Of a DNA stretch of 8,496 nucleotides, positions 1 to 5,752 are shown in pieces. The notes beneath the pieces were generated by a model. That model made no database searches and was not told where the DNA came from. It worked only from the letters and a program-made list of their open reading frames with translations. The stretch's first letter is position 1. Each line of letters begins with the position of its first letter. Both the position numbers and the translations under genes were made by a program. This DNA comes from Thermoleophilia bacterium (GTDB lineage: Bacteria; Actinomycetota; Thermoleophilia; Gaiellales; Gaiellaceae), in NCBI GenBank assembly GCA_025933895.1, contig JAICZB010000090.1, positions 1 to 8,496 of the forward strand. Reading direction: 5' to 3'.

Positions 1-80
1 CAACCACGACCGACCGTCTCGGCTTCACCGGACGCGGCGAAGGCCTCGCCGCGCAGGTAGTGGCCCTTCTCGTCCGATGA
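1..80 (+). CDS. C-terminal end of an unidentified protein (5' partial)
   Basis: The frame that ends with TGA at 78-80 is open back to the window edge. It encodes about 25 residues ending in EGLAAQVVALLVR. Its stop overlaps the start of the next gene in an ATGA arrangement, which is typical of translationally coupled genes in one operon. This overlap, plus the open frame, is the main support for a real gene here. The visible tail carries no motif I recognise, so no function is proposed. The weakness is that a random open stretch of 25 codons is not rare in DNA this GC-rich. Confidence 0.5.
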   Translation, partial: TTTDRLGFTGRGEGLAAQVVALLVR

Positions 81-793
81 AGCTCGCTCTCGTCACCCAC
101 GCCGAGCACCCGAAGCTGCGGGGGACGTTCCCGAGCATCTGGCCCGAGTTCATGTCGCACGACTCGGTCGTCCAGTCGTTCTGGCCGCGGCTCTACGACG
201 AATATCCGGACTTCCAGCTCTGGGTCGTCGACCGCGACGGAGGACGGCGCCGGACCGTCGGCTACGCGTGCAGCGTGCCGGTCGGCTGGAACGGGAGCCC
301 GTCGCCGCGCGGCGTCGACTGGGCGCTAACCGACGGCGTCGAGGGGGCCCCGACGACGCTGTGCACGATCGTCGCGGGCGTCGTCCCCGAGTACCGCGGG
401 CTGGGCATCGCGGAGACCATCCTGCGGCGGCTGGCCGCGATCGCCTCCGGCCACGGACTCGATTCGCTCGTCGCGCCGGTGCGCCCGACCTGGAAGGACC
501 GCTACCCGCTCGTCGCGCTCGACAGCTACGCCGGCTGGCGGCGCGGTGACGGCCTGCCGTACGACCCGTGGCTCCGCACGCACGAGCGCCTCGGCGGCGA
601 GCTGCTGGCGACGGCGCCGCGCTCGATGACGATCTCGGGCACCCGCACCGAGTGGGAGGAGTGGACGGGAATGGTGTTCCCCGAGGACGGCAACTACGTG
701 GTCCCGGGCGCGCTCGTCCCGGTTCACTTCAAGAACGGCCGGGGCGTCTACGTCGAACCCAACATCTGGGTCCGGCATGCATTCGAGGTCTAG
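77..793 (+). CDS. GNAT-family N-acetyltransferase-like protein
   Basis: This 238-residue protein looks like a GCN5-related N-acetyltransferase, a family that moves the acetyl group of acetyl-CoA onto an amine of a small molecule or protein. The key evidence lies in the middle: a beta-strand segment (about residues 93-103, TTLCTIVAGVVP) followed by YRGLGIA at 106-112. That segment fits the family's acetyl-CoA pyrophosphate-binding motif A (R-x-x-G-x-A), with R107, G108 and G110, and then a helix (AETILRRLAAIA). The C-terminal half (about 130-238) is longer than in minimal GNAT proteins and is rich in Trp, Tyr and Pro. The substrate cannot be told. The start ATG overlaps the TGA of the upstream frame and has no clear ribosome binding site, so coupled translation is likely. 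The gene ends directly against the stop of a convergent gene. The fold assignment is fairly secure; the specific activity is unknown. Confidence 0.8.
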   Translation: MKLALVTHAEHPKLRGTFPSIWPEFMSHDSVVQSFWPRLYDEYPDFQLWVVDRDGGRRRTVGYACSVPVGWNGSPSPRGVDWALTDGVEGAPTTLCTIVAGVVPEYRGLGIAETILRRLAAIASGHGLDSLVAPVRPTWKDRYPLVALDSYAGWRRGDGLPYDPWLRTHERLGGELLATAPRSMTISGTRTEWEEWTGMVFPEDGNYVVPGALVPVHFKNGRGVYVEPNIWVRHAFEV

Positions 794-1204
794 CTAGCGC
801 CCCCGCTTGCGCTGCTTCTCCATCTGGCGGCGCATCTGACGGTTCGCCGCCTCGAGCTCCGGGCCGCCCTGTTGCTCCTGCATCGCGAGCAGCGCCGCAC
901 GCTCCTCTCGCGTCAGGCGCGACATCGCCTTCTGCGCCTGCTGCGGATTGTGGAGCTGCTTGGCGTGCGGCTCGAGCTTGCGCATCGCGCTCGCGAGCTC
1001 GGGATTCGTGCGCTCGATCGCGGCCTTCGACGCCTTCTCGAGCATCCGGCGCAGGAACGGCACCTTCGACATCAGCGCGAACAGCGGTTTGAGGTAGCGA
1101 CCGCCCTGGATTCGTCCGAGCAGGCCGAGCACGCCGAGGATCGCAAGCAGCCCGAGAACGATCCAGAGCGGGATCAGAAGCGTGACGAGGGACGTTGCGA
1201 CCAT
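794..1204 (-). CDS. Small membrane-anchored hypothetical protein
   Basis: I do not recognise this 136-residue protein as a named family. Residues 4-30 form a strongly hydrophobic stretch (ending in LGVLGLLG) that should be one transmembrane helix or uncleaved signal anchor. The rest is hydrophilic and mostly helical. It has a basic patch after the membrane segment (RIQGGRYLKP, LRRMLEKASK), a Gln-rich part (residues 84-113) and a very basic C-terminus (RQMRRQMEKQRKRGR). By the positive-inside rule, the soluble part is probably cytoplasmic. It lies 18 bases after the mutY stop on the same strand and is probably co-transcribed with it. No Shine-Dalgarno sequence is obvious in that gap. Its stop codon abuts the stop of the convergent acetyltransferase gene. 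Nothing in the sequence ties it to DNA repair. Confidence 0.75.
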   Translation of the reverse strand: MVATSLVTLLIPLWIVLGLLAILGVLGLLGRIQGGRYLKPLFALMSKVPFLRRMLEKASKAAIERTNPELASAMRKLEPHAKQLHNPQQAQKAMSRLTREERAALLAMQEQQGGPELEAANRQMRRQMEKQRKRGR

Positions 1205-1222
1205 CGGCCGGATGGTACCCGG

Positions 1223-1930
1223 CTACTCCGGCAAGGACACGGCCTCTCCGTCCAGCCGGACGAGGCCGTCGCGCGCGAGAGAGGCGAGCGCCTCCTTGTC
1301 GTCGGGTCGCGAGCCCGCGAGAACCGCGCGCAGTGCCGCCGAGCGCCGCTGCCGGAACGAGCCCTCGAACGGCCCCTGGCGACGGCTCGGCTCGAACCGG
1401 CGGCCTCGCGAAGGACATGCCTGGGCGAGCGGACAGATCTCACAGCGCGGGAGCCGCGCGAGGCAGACGGTCTTGCCGAGATCCATCAGCCCCTGCGCGG
1501 CCGCCGGCGAGAAGGAGAGGCCGGTGCGTTCCGAGACGCGCCGCACGTTGACGTCGACGGGCAGGACGGGGCGGCCGAAGGCGAAGCAGGCGACCGCGTC
1601 CGCGGTGTAGAGGCCGACTCCGGGGAGCTCGGTGAGGTCGTCGGGCCAGCCGTGAGCCGCCACCTGCTGCGCCGCGCGGTGGAGGGAAAGCGCGCGCCGG
1701 TTGTAGCCGAGGCCCTGCCACTCCCGGATCACCTCGCCCGCAGGCGCCGCGGCGAGCTCCTCGATCGTCGGCCACCGGTCGAGCCAGCACCGCCAGCGCG
1801 GCACGACGCGCTCCACCTGCGTCTGCTGCGACATGACCTCGCTGACGAGGATCGCGTACGGATCCCTGGTCGTGCGCCAGGGGAGATCTCTGCCGTTCCG
1901 GCCGAACCAGGCCAGGAGAAGCTCCTCCAC
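1223..1930 (-). CDS. mutY: A/G-specific adenine DNA glycosylase
   Basis: MutY removes adenine mispaired with 8-oxoguanine (or guanine) in base-excision repair. From the GTG start the protein has 235 residues. The HhH-GPD core is complete: RDLPWR (14-19), SEVMSQQTQV with the expected catalytic Glu at 31, GLGYNRRALSLHRAA (73-87), the helix-hairpin-helix LPGVGLYTADAV (102-113), and the catalytic Asp at 126 in VDVNVRRV. LMDLGKTVC then leads into the [4Fe-4S] cysteines C156, C163, C166 and C172, with C-X6-C-X2-C-X5-C spacing. Tyr at 108, where endonuclease III has the catalytic Lys, argues for MutY over Nth. The tail (about 186-235) is short and winged-helix-like, and the NUDIX-like 8-oxoG-recognition domain of E. 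coli MutY is missing, as I recall for actinobacterial forms. The frame stays open upstream to 2149, but similarity starts near residue 4. A -10-like TAGTCT seven bases before the GTG supports this start and suggests a leaderless mRNA. Confidence 0.93.
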   Translation of the reverse strand: MEELLLAWFGRNGRDLPWRTTRDPYAILVSEVMSQQTQVERVVPRWRCWLDRWPTIEELAAAPAGEVIREWQGLGYNRRALSLHRAAQQVAAHGWPDDLTELPGVGLYTADAVACFAFGRPVLPVDVNVRRVSERTGLSFSPAAAQGLMDLGKTVCLARLPRCEICPLAQACPSRGRRFEPSRRQGPFEGSFRQRRSAALRAVLAGSRPDDKEALASLARDGLVRLDGEAVSLPE

Positions 1931-1937
1931 GCGGCGG

Positions 1938-1943
1938 AGACTA
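1938..1943 (-). promoter_or_regulatory. Putative -10 box for mutY (leaderless)
   Basis: On the minus strand the hexamer TAGTCT fits the actinobacterial -10 pattern TANNNT. It ends exactly seven bases before the GTG start of mutY, so transcription would begin at or next to the first base of the start codon. There is no Shine-Dalgarno sequence upstream of that GTG, which agrees with a leaderless transcript. Seventeen bases further upstream is TTCAGG, a poor match to a -35 box. The same layout occurs before gltX. A six-base pattern this loose can arise by chance. Confidence 0.45.
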
Positions 1944-2086
1944 GACGCGCAGCAGGAATGCCTGAAAGTCTCCGAAGAGGGACAAGTGGGACTTCCGTTG
2001 CGAATGCGGCGAACCGGATTGCGGCCGACACACGCGGCAGACGACTCGTAGGTGCCATGCGCGCGCCGGGCGTCGGCCGGGGCAGG

Positions 2087-2092
2087 CATCAT
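2087..2092 (+). promoter_or_regulatory. Weak -10-like hexamer before the beta-propeller gene
   Basis: CATCAT differs from TANNNT only at its first base and ends exactly seven bases before the ATG at 2100, the same spacing as in front of mutY and gltX. It overlaps a small potential hairpin, CATCC-GGC-GGATG (2090-2102), whose right arm includes the start codon. Given the mismatch at a key position, this is a tentative call based on spacing alone. Confidence 0.25.
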
Positions 2093-2099
2093 CCGGCGG

Positions 2100-3374
2100 A
2101 TGCGCCGCCTCGTCGCCGTCGCCGGCATCCTGATCCTGGTCGGCGGCATCGGGGCCGCCTACTACGAGTCGACGCATCGCTTCGGGGGCAGCGTGCGCGG
2201 CACGTCGACCGAGTTCGATCCGACGCAGACCGTCGCACCGCCGCAGTCGAGCCCGCTCGTCTCCCCGATGTTCGGCGGCGTGCCGCAGCATCTCCACGTC
2301 GGGGTCGGGAGCGTCCGGCCGCCCTTCAAGCTCGACTGGATCACCGGGGGCACGTCGCTGATCGAGTTCCCGCCGGCGATCGCCTTCCACTACCTGTACT
2401 ACGCGAGCCTCAACGGGAACCTGATCGCCGTCTCCAGCCGGAACGGGCGCCGGCTCTGGACGGTTCACGTAGGCCGTTGCCAGGCGGCGTCGCCGGCGGT
2501 GACCCGTCTCGGCCGCGGCTCGGTCTTCGAGACGTTCCTCAACCGGCAGCCGTGTAGCCGGGGCGCGGTGCGGGCCGCGGACGGCGAGCTCCTCGTGCTC
2601 GCGGCCGGCCCCTCGCACAGCCTCCGGTGGCGGAAGCGGATCGGAGCGAGCGAGACGTCCCCGACCGTCGCCGGCAATCGGATCTACGTCGGAGACGCCG
2701 AGGGAGACGTCTACGCGCTCCGTGGCGTCGACGGCAAGACGATCTGGACTTTCCACGGCGGGGGCGCCGTGAAGGGAGCGATCGCGTACGACCGCGGCCG
2801 CATCTACTTCGGAGACTACGCCGGCCGCCTCTATGCGCTGCGCGCGAGCGACGGCAAGCTGCTCTGGCGCGCGGAGTCGAACCGCGACTGGTTCGGCGGG
2901 CACGGCCAGTTCTACTCGACGCCTTCGATCGCGTACTCCCGAGTCTATCTCGGCTCGACCGACGACCACGTCTACTCGTTCGGCGCCCGGACCGGGAAGC
3001 GCCGCTGGTCGTACAGCACCGGCGGCTTCGTCTACGGCTCCCCTGCGATCTGGCAGCACCGTGTCTTCGTCGGCTCGTACGACCACACGTTCTACGCGCT
3101 CGACGCGGCGACCGGGGCGCTCCTCTGGAAGTTCCCCGCGAACGGCCCGATCTCGGGCACGGCGACCGTCGTCGACGGCGTCGTCTATTTCGCCACCCTG
3201 AAGCGACGCACGTACGGGCTCGACGCGCGCACCGGCAAGAAGCTCTGGACGTATCCCGATGGCGCGTTCACCCCGGTCGTGACGGATGGGAAGCGGCTCT
3301 ACGTCGTCGGTTGGGGGAAGGTGTACGCGTTCAGTCCTCGTAACAGGTTGAAGGATCCGAAATCCGGGTCATAG
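2100..3374 (+). CDS. Membrane-anchored PQQ-like beta-propeller protein
   Basis: This 424-residue protein has an N-terminal hydrophobic segment (about 4-21, VAVAGILILVGGIGAA) after MRR, so it should be exported and either anchored or cleaved. A low-complexity linker (about 25-75) follows, then a propeller built from PQQ/quinoprotein-like repeats, each close to 'vYaGs-DG-vYALdA-TGk-lW'. Blades are visible at about 100-128, 155-185, 193-228, 232-275, 280-315, 321-355 and 361-392, with a last strand near 398-412. C127 and C152 could form a disulfide outside the cell. I see no quinone-site residues, so the repeats are probably structural, as in BamB-type proteins; a catalytic role is not supported. 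The frame is open back to 2052, but the ATG at 2100 gives a normal signal sequence (MRRLVAV...) and is preferred. The next gene follows six bases after the stop, which suggests an operon. Confidence 0.85.
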   Translation: MRRLVAVAGILILVGGIGAAYYESTHRFGGSVRGTSTEFDPTQTVAPPQSSPLVSPMFGGVPQHLHVGVGSVRPPFKLDWITGGTSLIEFPPAIAFHYLYYASLNGNLIAVSSRNGRRLWTVHVGRCQAASPAVTRLGRGSVFETFLNRQPCSRGAVRAADGELLVLAAGPSHSLRWRKRIGASETSPTVAGNRIYVGDAEGDVYALRGVDGKTIWTFHGGGAVKGAIAYDRGRIYFGDYAGRLYALRASDGKLLWRAESNRDWFGGHGQFYSTPSIAYSRVYLGSTDDHVYSFGARTGKRRWSYSTGGFVYGSPAIWQHRVFVGSYDHTFYALDAATGALLWKFPANGPISGTATVVDGVVYFATLKRRTYGLDARTGKKLWTYPDGAFTPVVTDGKRLYVVGWGKVYAFSPRNRLKDPKSGS

Positions 3375-3380
3375 CAAGGA

Positions 3381-3659
3381 GTGGCGGAGATAGCCGAGGA
3401 GCTGATCGAAATCGACCTCGACGGGAAAGTCGTTCCCGTCCCGCGTGAAGTCGTGAGCCGGCTCGCCGCGGCGGCGGCTACGCGCGCGGGCGTTTCTGCG
3501 CGGCACCGCGACCTCTCGCTGCTCCTTCACCGTGCGCTCGAGCTGGGCCGCGCGATCCTGGAACGGGAAGAGGTGCGCGCGCTTTGCGCCGTGCTCGAGG
3601 AGGAGCACCCCGACCGCTTCGGTCCCGCGGGCGCCGAGCTCCGGCGAGCGGCGGCGTAA
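3381..3659 (+). CDS. Hypothetical small protein, 92 residues
   Basis: The family is not recognised. The protein opens with a short strand-like segment (IEIDLDGKVVPVP, 9-21) and continues as mostly alpha-helical, charged sequence: an Ala-rich helix (22-36), then HRDLSLLLHRALELGRAIL and EREEVRALCAVLEEE (42-75). It is predicted to be soluble. The GTG start lies six bases after the stop of the beta-propeller gene and in the same frame. AAGGAG (3376-3381) runs into the GTG, leaving no normal spacing, so the true start is uncertain; CTG at 3402, after GAGGAG, is a poorer option. The stop TAA is four bases from the stop of the convergent dehydrogenase gene. Its codon use and protein-like composition suggest a real gene, probably co-transcribed with the propeller gene. 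Confidence 0.65.
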   Translation: MAEIAEELIEIDLDGKVVPVPREVVSRLAAAAATRAGVSARHRDLSLLLHRALELGRAILEREEVRALCAVLEEEHPDRFGPAGAELRRAAA

Positions 3660-3663
3660 CCAG

Positions 3664-4656
3664 CTAACGCTTGCGGAGCAGAGCCGCGCCCGTCGCGGCG
3701 GCTCCGACTCCGGCCGCGAGCGAGCCGGCGAGACGGCGGTGCTTCGAGAGCGTGGTCTGGAGGCTGTGCGCGTGCGCTTTCTCGTCGAACGGCCCATGCG
3801 CTCCGCGGTCTTCGTCGACCGGCTCGAAGAGGTTGTCGTGGCTCGGGCCGCCGTCGAGCGGCTGCTTCGTCATCTGCGAGCCGAATGCGGTCTTCGCCAG
3901 GTACCAGTCGAGGAACCAGGGCGCAATGCGTTCGCCGAGGATGTTGAGGACGGTCGGCATCCCGACGAAGATCTGACGCCGCTTGTGATAGGCGGCCCAG
4001 TGGATCGCATCCGCAGCGACTTCGGGCTGGTAGAAGGGCGGGACCGGTTTCGTCTGCTTCGGCAGCTTCGTCCGACCCCACGTGAACTGGGTGGTGTTGA
4101 AGCCGGCGAGCTGCACCATCGAGACGTGGACGTCCCAACCGTTGTGGATGATCTCGGTGATCACCGACTCGGTGAAGTTCTTGCACGCGGCCTTCGCACC
4201 GCAGTAGGGCGCCTGGAGTGGGATGCCGCGATACGACATCGCGGAACAGACCTGCACGATGGTGCCGCGGTTCCGTTCGGCCATCCGCTTCAGCGCCGAG
4301 CGAGTGCCCCAGACCATGCCGTGGTACGTGACGTCGGTCGCACGCCGGTACTCGTCCGGCTCGATGTCGAGAAACTCGGCGTAGATCGTCGCCATTGCGT
4401 CGTTGACCCAGATGTCGATCGGCCCGAGCTCGTCCTCCGCCGCCCGAGCGGCCGCCTCGACCTGGTCGGCGTCGGAGACGTCGGTGGGGAGGACGAGCGC
4501 CTTGCCGCCCCGCTCCTCGACCTCCTTCGCTGTGCCCTCGAGGCCGGCTTGGCCCCGGGCGAGGAGCGCGATCTTGGCGCCGTCCTGCGCGAACCGGCGT
4601 GCGGTCGCGCGCCCGATCCCGCCGGAGGCGCCCGTGATGACGACGACGTCGCTCAT
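3664..4656 (-). CDS. Short-chain dehydrogenase/reductase with C-terminal extension
   Basis: This 330-residue classical SDR is an NAD(P)-dependent oxidoreductase of unknown substrate. The Rossmann nucleotide-binding motif is TGASGGIG at 8-15, and TDV (58-60) is the usual acidic residue that contacts adenine. The structural motif normally written NNAG reads NDAM (85-88). The catalytic residues are S138 in VCSAMSYRG, Y151 and K155 in YCGAK. Residues 181-260 (QLAGFNTTQF, FYQPEVAADAI, VGMPTVLNIL, WYLAKTAF) and the conserved-looking tail DNLFEPVDEDRGAHGPFD (274-291) resemble a group of about 330-residue SDRs I know from actinobacteria and proteobacteria. The last 20 residues (GSLAAGVGAAATGAALLRKR) are weakly hydrophobic with a basic end and could touch the membrane. 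GGAAG, nine bases before the ATG, may be its ribosome binding site. It follows the GTPase gene on the same strand after 45 bases, so co-transcription is possible. Confidence 0.92.
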   Translation of the reverse strand: MSDVVVITGASGGIGRATARRFAQDGAKIALLARGQAGLEGTAKEVEERGGKALVLPTDVSDADQVEAAARAAEDELGPIDIWVNDAMATIYAEFLDIEPDEYRRATDVTYHGMVWGTRSALKRMAERNRGTIVQVCSAMSYRGIPLQAPYCGAKAACKNFTESVITEIIHNGWDVHVSMVQLAGFNTTQFTWGRTKLPKQTKPVPPFYQPEVAADAIHWAAYHKRRQIFVGMPTVLNILGERIAPWFLDWYLAKTAFGSQMTKQPLDGGPSHDNLFEPVDEDRGAHGPFDEKAHAHSLQTTLSKHRRLAGSLAAGVGAAATGAALLRKR

Positions 4657-4675
4657 GGTTCCGATCTTCCGACCG

Positions 4676-4696
4676 CCGGAGAAGCCAAACCTCCGG
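4676..4696. repeat. Short inverted repeat between GTPase and SDR genes
   Basis: CCGGAG (4676-4681) and CTCCGG (4691-4696) form a perfect six-base stem with a nine-base loop in the 45-base gap between the two minus-strand genes. It is short and lacks a T-run on the minus strand, so it is not called a terminator. It could shape the intercistronic mRNA or be chance. Confidence 0.3.
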
Positions 4697-4701
4697 ACGC
4701 G

Positions 4702-5601
4702 CTAGCGGCCCAGGATCTCGACCGTGTCGCCGTCGCTCAGCTCGTACTCGCGCCCGACCTGCTGGCCCGGAAAGCGCGCCGACGGGCCCCAGACGCGGGC
4801 GCCGGTGCAGCGCTCCCGGAGCTCGTGGTGGATCGTGTCCGCGACGTCGAGCACCGTTGCCGGCGGTTCGAGGGCGACCGGGTCGTCCCCGTCGCGCAGG
4901 TGGATACGAACGAGGCCGGTCATCGCCCAGAGCTCGTCCCGCAGCCGGTCGAGGCTTCCGTCGTCGAGGACGGACACGGGCAGGACGCGTAGCTCCGGAT
5001 GTGCGGGCGGAGGCGCCTCGTCGCACTTTGTGGCCGCGAGGAGCGCCGGCAGGTCGATCGCGGCCGCGGCGACCTCGTCCCTGATCGTCTCGAGCTCCTC
5101 GATCGGCCGGTCGCACGCGTGGCAGAAGAGGATCGCGTCCGCGTTGCGGAGCACGCCGAGCAGGGCCCTCCCACCGCCGCGATCGTCCGCGGCGCCCTCG
5201 ATCAGCCCGGGGATCTCCACCAGCTGGACGAGCACGCCCCCGAGGCGCGTGGTCGCCGCGACCGGCCGCGTCGTCGTGAACGCGTAGTCGCCCGTGCGGA
5301 TCTGGATCGCCGAGAGAGCCTGCAGGAGCGACGACTTGCCCGCGTTCGGGGGCCCGACGAGCGCGATCTGGGCGGCTCCCTCGCGGCGGACGGCGATCGA
5401 ATCGCGGTGGACGACTCGCTTCCGCGTCCGCGTAGCCGTGAGCTCGCCCTCGACCCACTTCCGCAGGTCGGCGTACGGGCCGTTCCTGTAGCCGGGCAGT
5501 TCGGCGAGGATCGTGCGGAGCTCGCGGATCCGCTCGGCGCCGTCCTTGCCGACGAGGCGGCGCTTGATCAGTTGCTGCTGGGTGCGATGTGGCATCGGCA
5601 T
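4702..5601 (-). CDS. Obg/DRG-like GTPase with C-terminal TGS domain
   Basis: This is a 299-residue TRAFAC-class GTP-binding protein. A basic helical N-terminus (about 1-60) recalls the start of DRG proteins; Obg's glycine-rich domain is absent. The G domain has a P-loop GPPNAGKS (83-90), switch-I threonines in YAFTTTRP (106-113), and the switch-II motif EIPGLIEGAADDRGGGRALL, close to Obg/DRG DxPGLIEGA but with E129 for Asp. G4 is TKCD (191-194) where Obg has NKxD; TKxD is also known from Rho-type GTPases. A G5-like PVSV follows. A TGS domain (about 231-299, IHLRDGDDPVAL to SDGDTVEILGR) ends the protein. DRG/Obg relatives act on ribosomes, so a translation role is a reasonable inference. ATG at 5601 is preferred because GGAGG (5613-5617) lies 11 bases before it; the GTG at 5613 overlaps that site, and ATG at 5595 is a further option. 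Confidence 0.87.
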   Translation of the reverse strand: MPMPHRTQQQLIKRRLVGKDGAERIRELRTILAELPGYRNGPYADLRKWVEGELTATRTRKRVVHRDSIAVRREGAAQIALVGPPNAGKSSLLQALSAIQIRTGDYAFTTTRPVAATTRLGGVLVQLVEIPGLIEGAADDRGGGRALLGVLRNADAILFCHACDRPIEELETIRDEVAAAAIDLPALLAATKCDEAPPPAHPELRVLPVSVLDDGSLDRLRDELWAMTGLVRIHLRDGDDPVALEPPATVLDVADTIHHELRERCTGARVWGPSARFPGQQVGREYELSDGDTVEILGR

Positions 5602-5612
5602 CGCGACGTACA

Positions 5613-5617
5613 CCTCC
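5613..5617 (-). promoter_or_regulatory. Ribosome binding site GGAGG of the TGS GTPase gene
   Basis: On the minus strand GGAGG lies 11 bases before the ATG at 5601 and 17 bases before the ATG at 5595. It overlaps an upstream in-frame GTG at 5613, which would therefore be a poor start. This decides the start chosen for the gene and shows that its mRNA has a leader, unlike mutY and gltX. Confidence 0.65.
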
Positions 5618-5644
5618 GTCTATCGGGGCGGAACGCGTCGCGTC

Positions 5645-5682
5645 CCGCCGCTTCCCTAGGACGCTCGAGTGGGAAGCGGCGG
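5645..5682. repeat. Perfect 12-bp inverted repeat between divergent genes
   Basis: CCGCCGCTTCCC (5645-5656) is perfectly complementary to GGGAAGCGGCGG (5671-5682), with a 14-base spacer that holds CTCGAG. In RNA it would form a very stable hairpin. It sits in the divergent region, 43 bases upstream of the GTPase start codon and about 57 bases upstream of the gltX -10 box. There is no T-run directly after either arm (four Ts occur at 5691-5694, eight bases downstream), and no gene is transcribed into it from either side within the window. A terminator is therefore unlikely. A protein-binding operator or a 5'-leader hairpin of the GTPase mRNA fits the location better. The structure is certain; the role is not. 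Confidence 0.8.
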
Positions 5683-5739
5683 ACTAGCCGTTTTGGCGGA
5701 GAACAGTTGCGCGCCAGGACTCCATCGCGGGCAGAACCT

Positions 5740-5745
5740 TACACT
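5740..5745 (+). promoter_or_regulatory. Putative -10 box for gltX (leaderless operon start)
   Basis: TACACT fits the -10 pattern TANNNT and ends exactly seven bases before the GTG chosen as gltX start, so the transcript would begin at the start codon. No Shine-Dalgarno sequence precedes that GTG. No convincing -35 box is seen at 16-19 bases upstream, which is common in GC-rich actinobacteria. The box would drive the gltX-cysS-rlmB operon. Confidence 0.55.
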
Positions 5746-5752
5746 CGCTCGC

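Larger units (their letters stand above)
1931..2099. other. Divergent intergenic region between mutY and the beta-propeller gene
   Basis: This 169-base stretch separates two divergently transcribed genes and must hold both promoters. The part at about 1951-2000 is only about 54% GC, well below the surrounding genes. It contains a short direct repeat, GGGAC-AAGT-GGGAC, near 1980-1993, and a five-base inverted repeat AAGTC/GACTT with a long loop. No RNA gene, small gene or terminator could be supported here. Confidence 0.6.

Noticed and set aside
1223..1930. Endonuclease III (Nth) instead of MutY
   Set aside because: The residue at the Nth catalytic Lys position is Tyr (GVGLYTADAV), and GLGYNRRALSLH is MutY-like.
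872..2557. Long plus-strand open frame of 561 codons
   Set aside because: It runs antisense to the small membrane protein gene and mutY and then out of frame over the propeller gene. Its translation is Arg-rich and lacks any family motif, as expected for a shadow in GC-rich DNA.
3532..4992. Plus-strand open frame of 486 codons antisense to the SDR gene
   Set aside because: The opposite strand carries an intact SDR with full motifs; this frame has none.
3527..5458. Long minus-strand open frame of 643 codons across the SDR and GTPase genes
   Set aside because: Low-complexity Arg/Pro/Gly-rich product in another frame of two genes with clear motifs.
5645..5694. Intrinsic terminator at the inverted repeat
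   Set aside because: No T-run directly follows the stem on either strand and no upstream gene reads into it.
5669..5752. Longer N-terminus for gltX starting at GTG 5669
   Set aside because: The extra residues have no match to the family, begin inside the inverted repeat, and would lie upstream of the likely transcription start.
5614..5752. T-box or other tRNA-sensing leader upstream of gltX
   Set aside because: No T-box sequence or specifier stem was seen, and the -10 position leaves no leader RNA.
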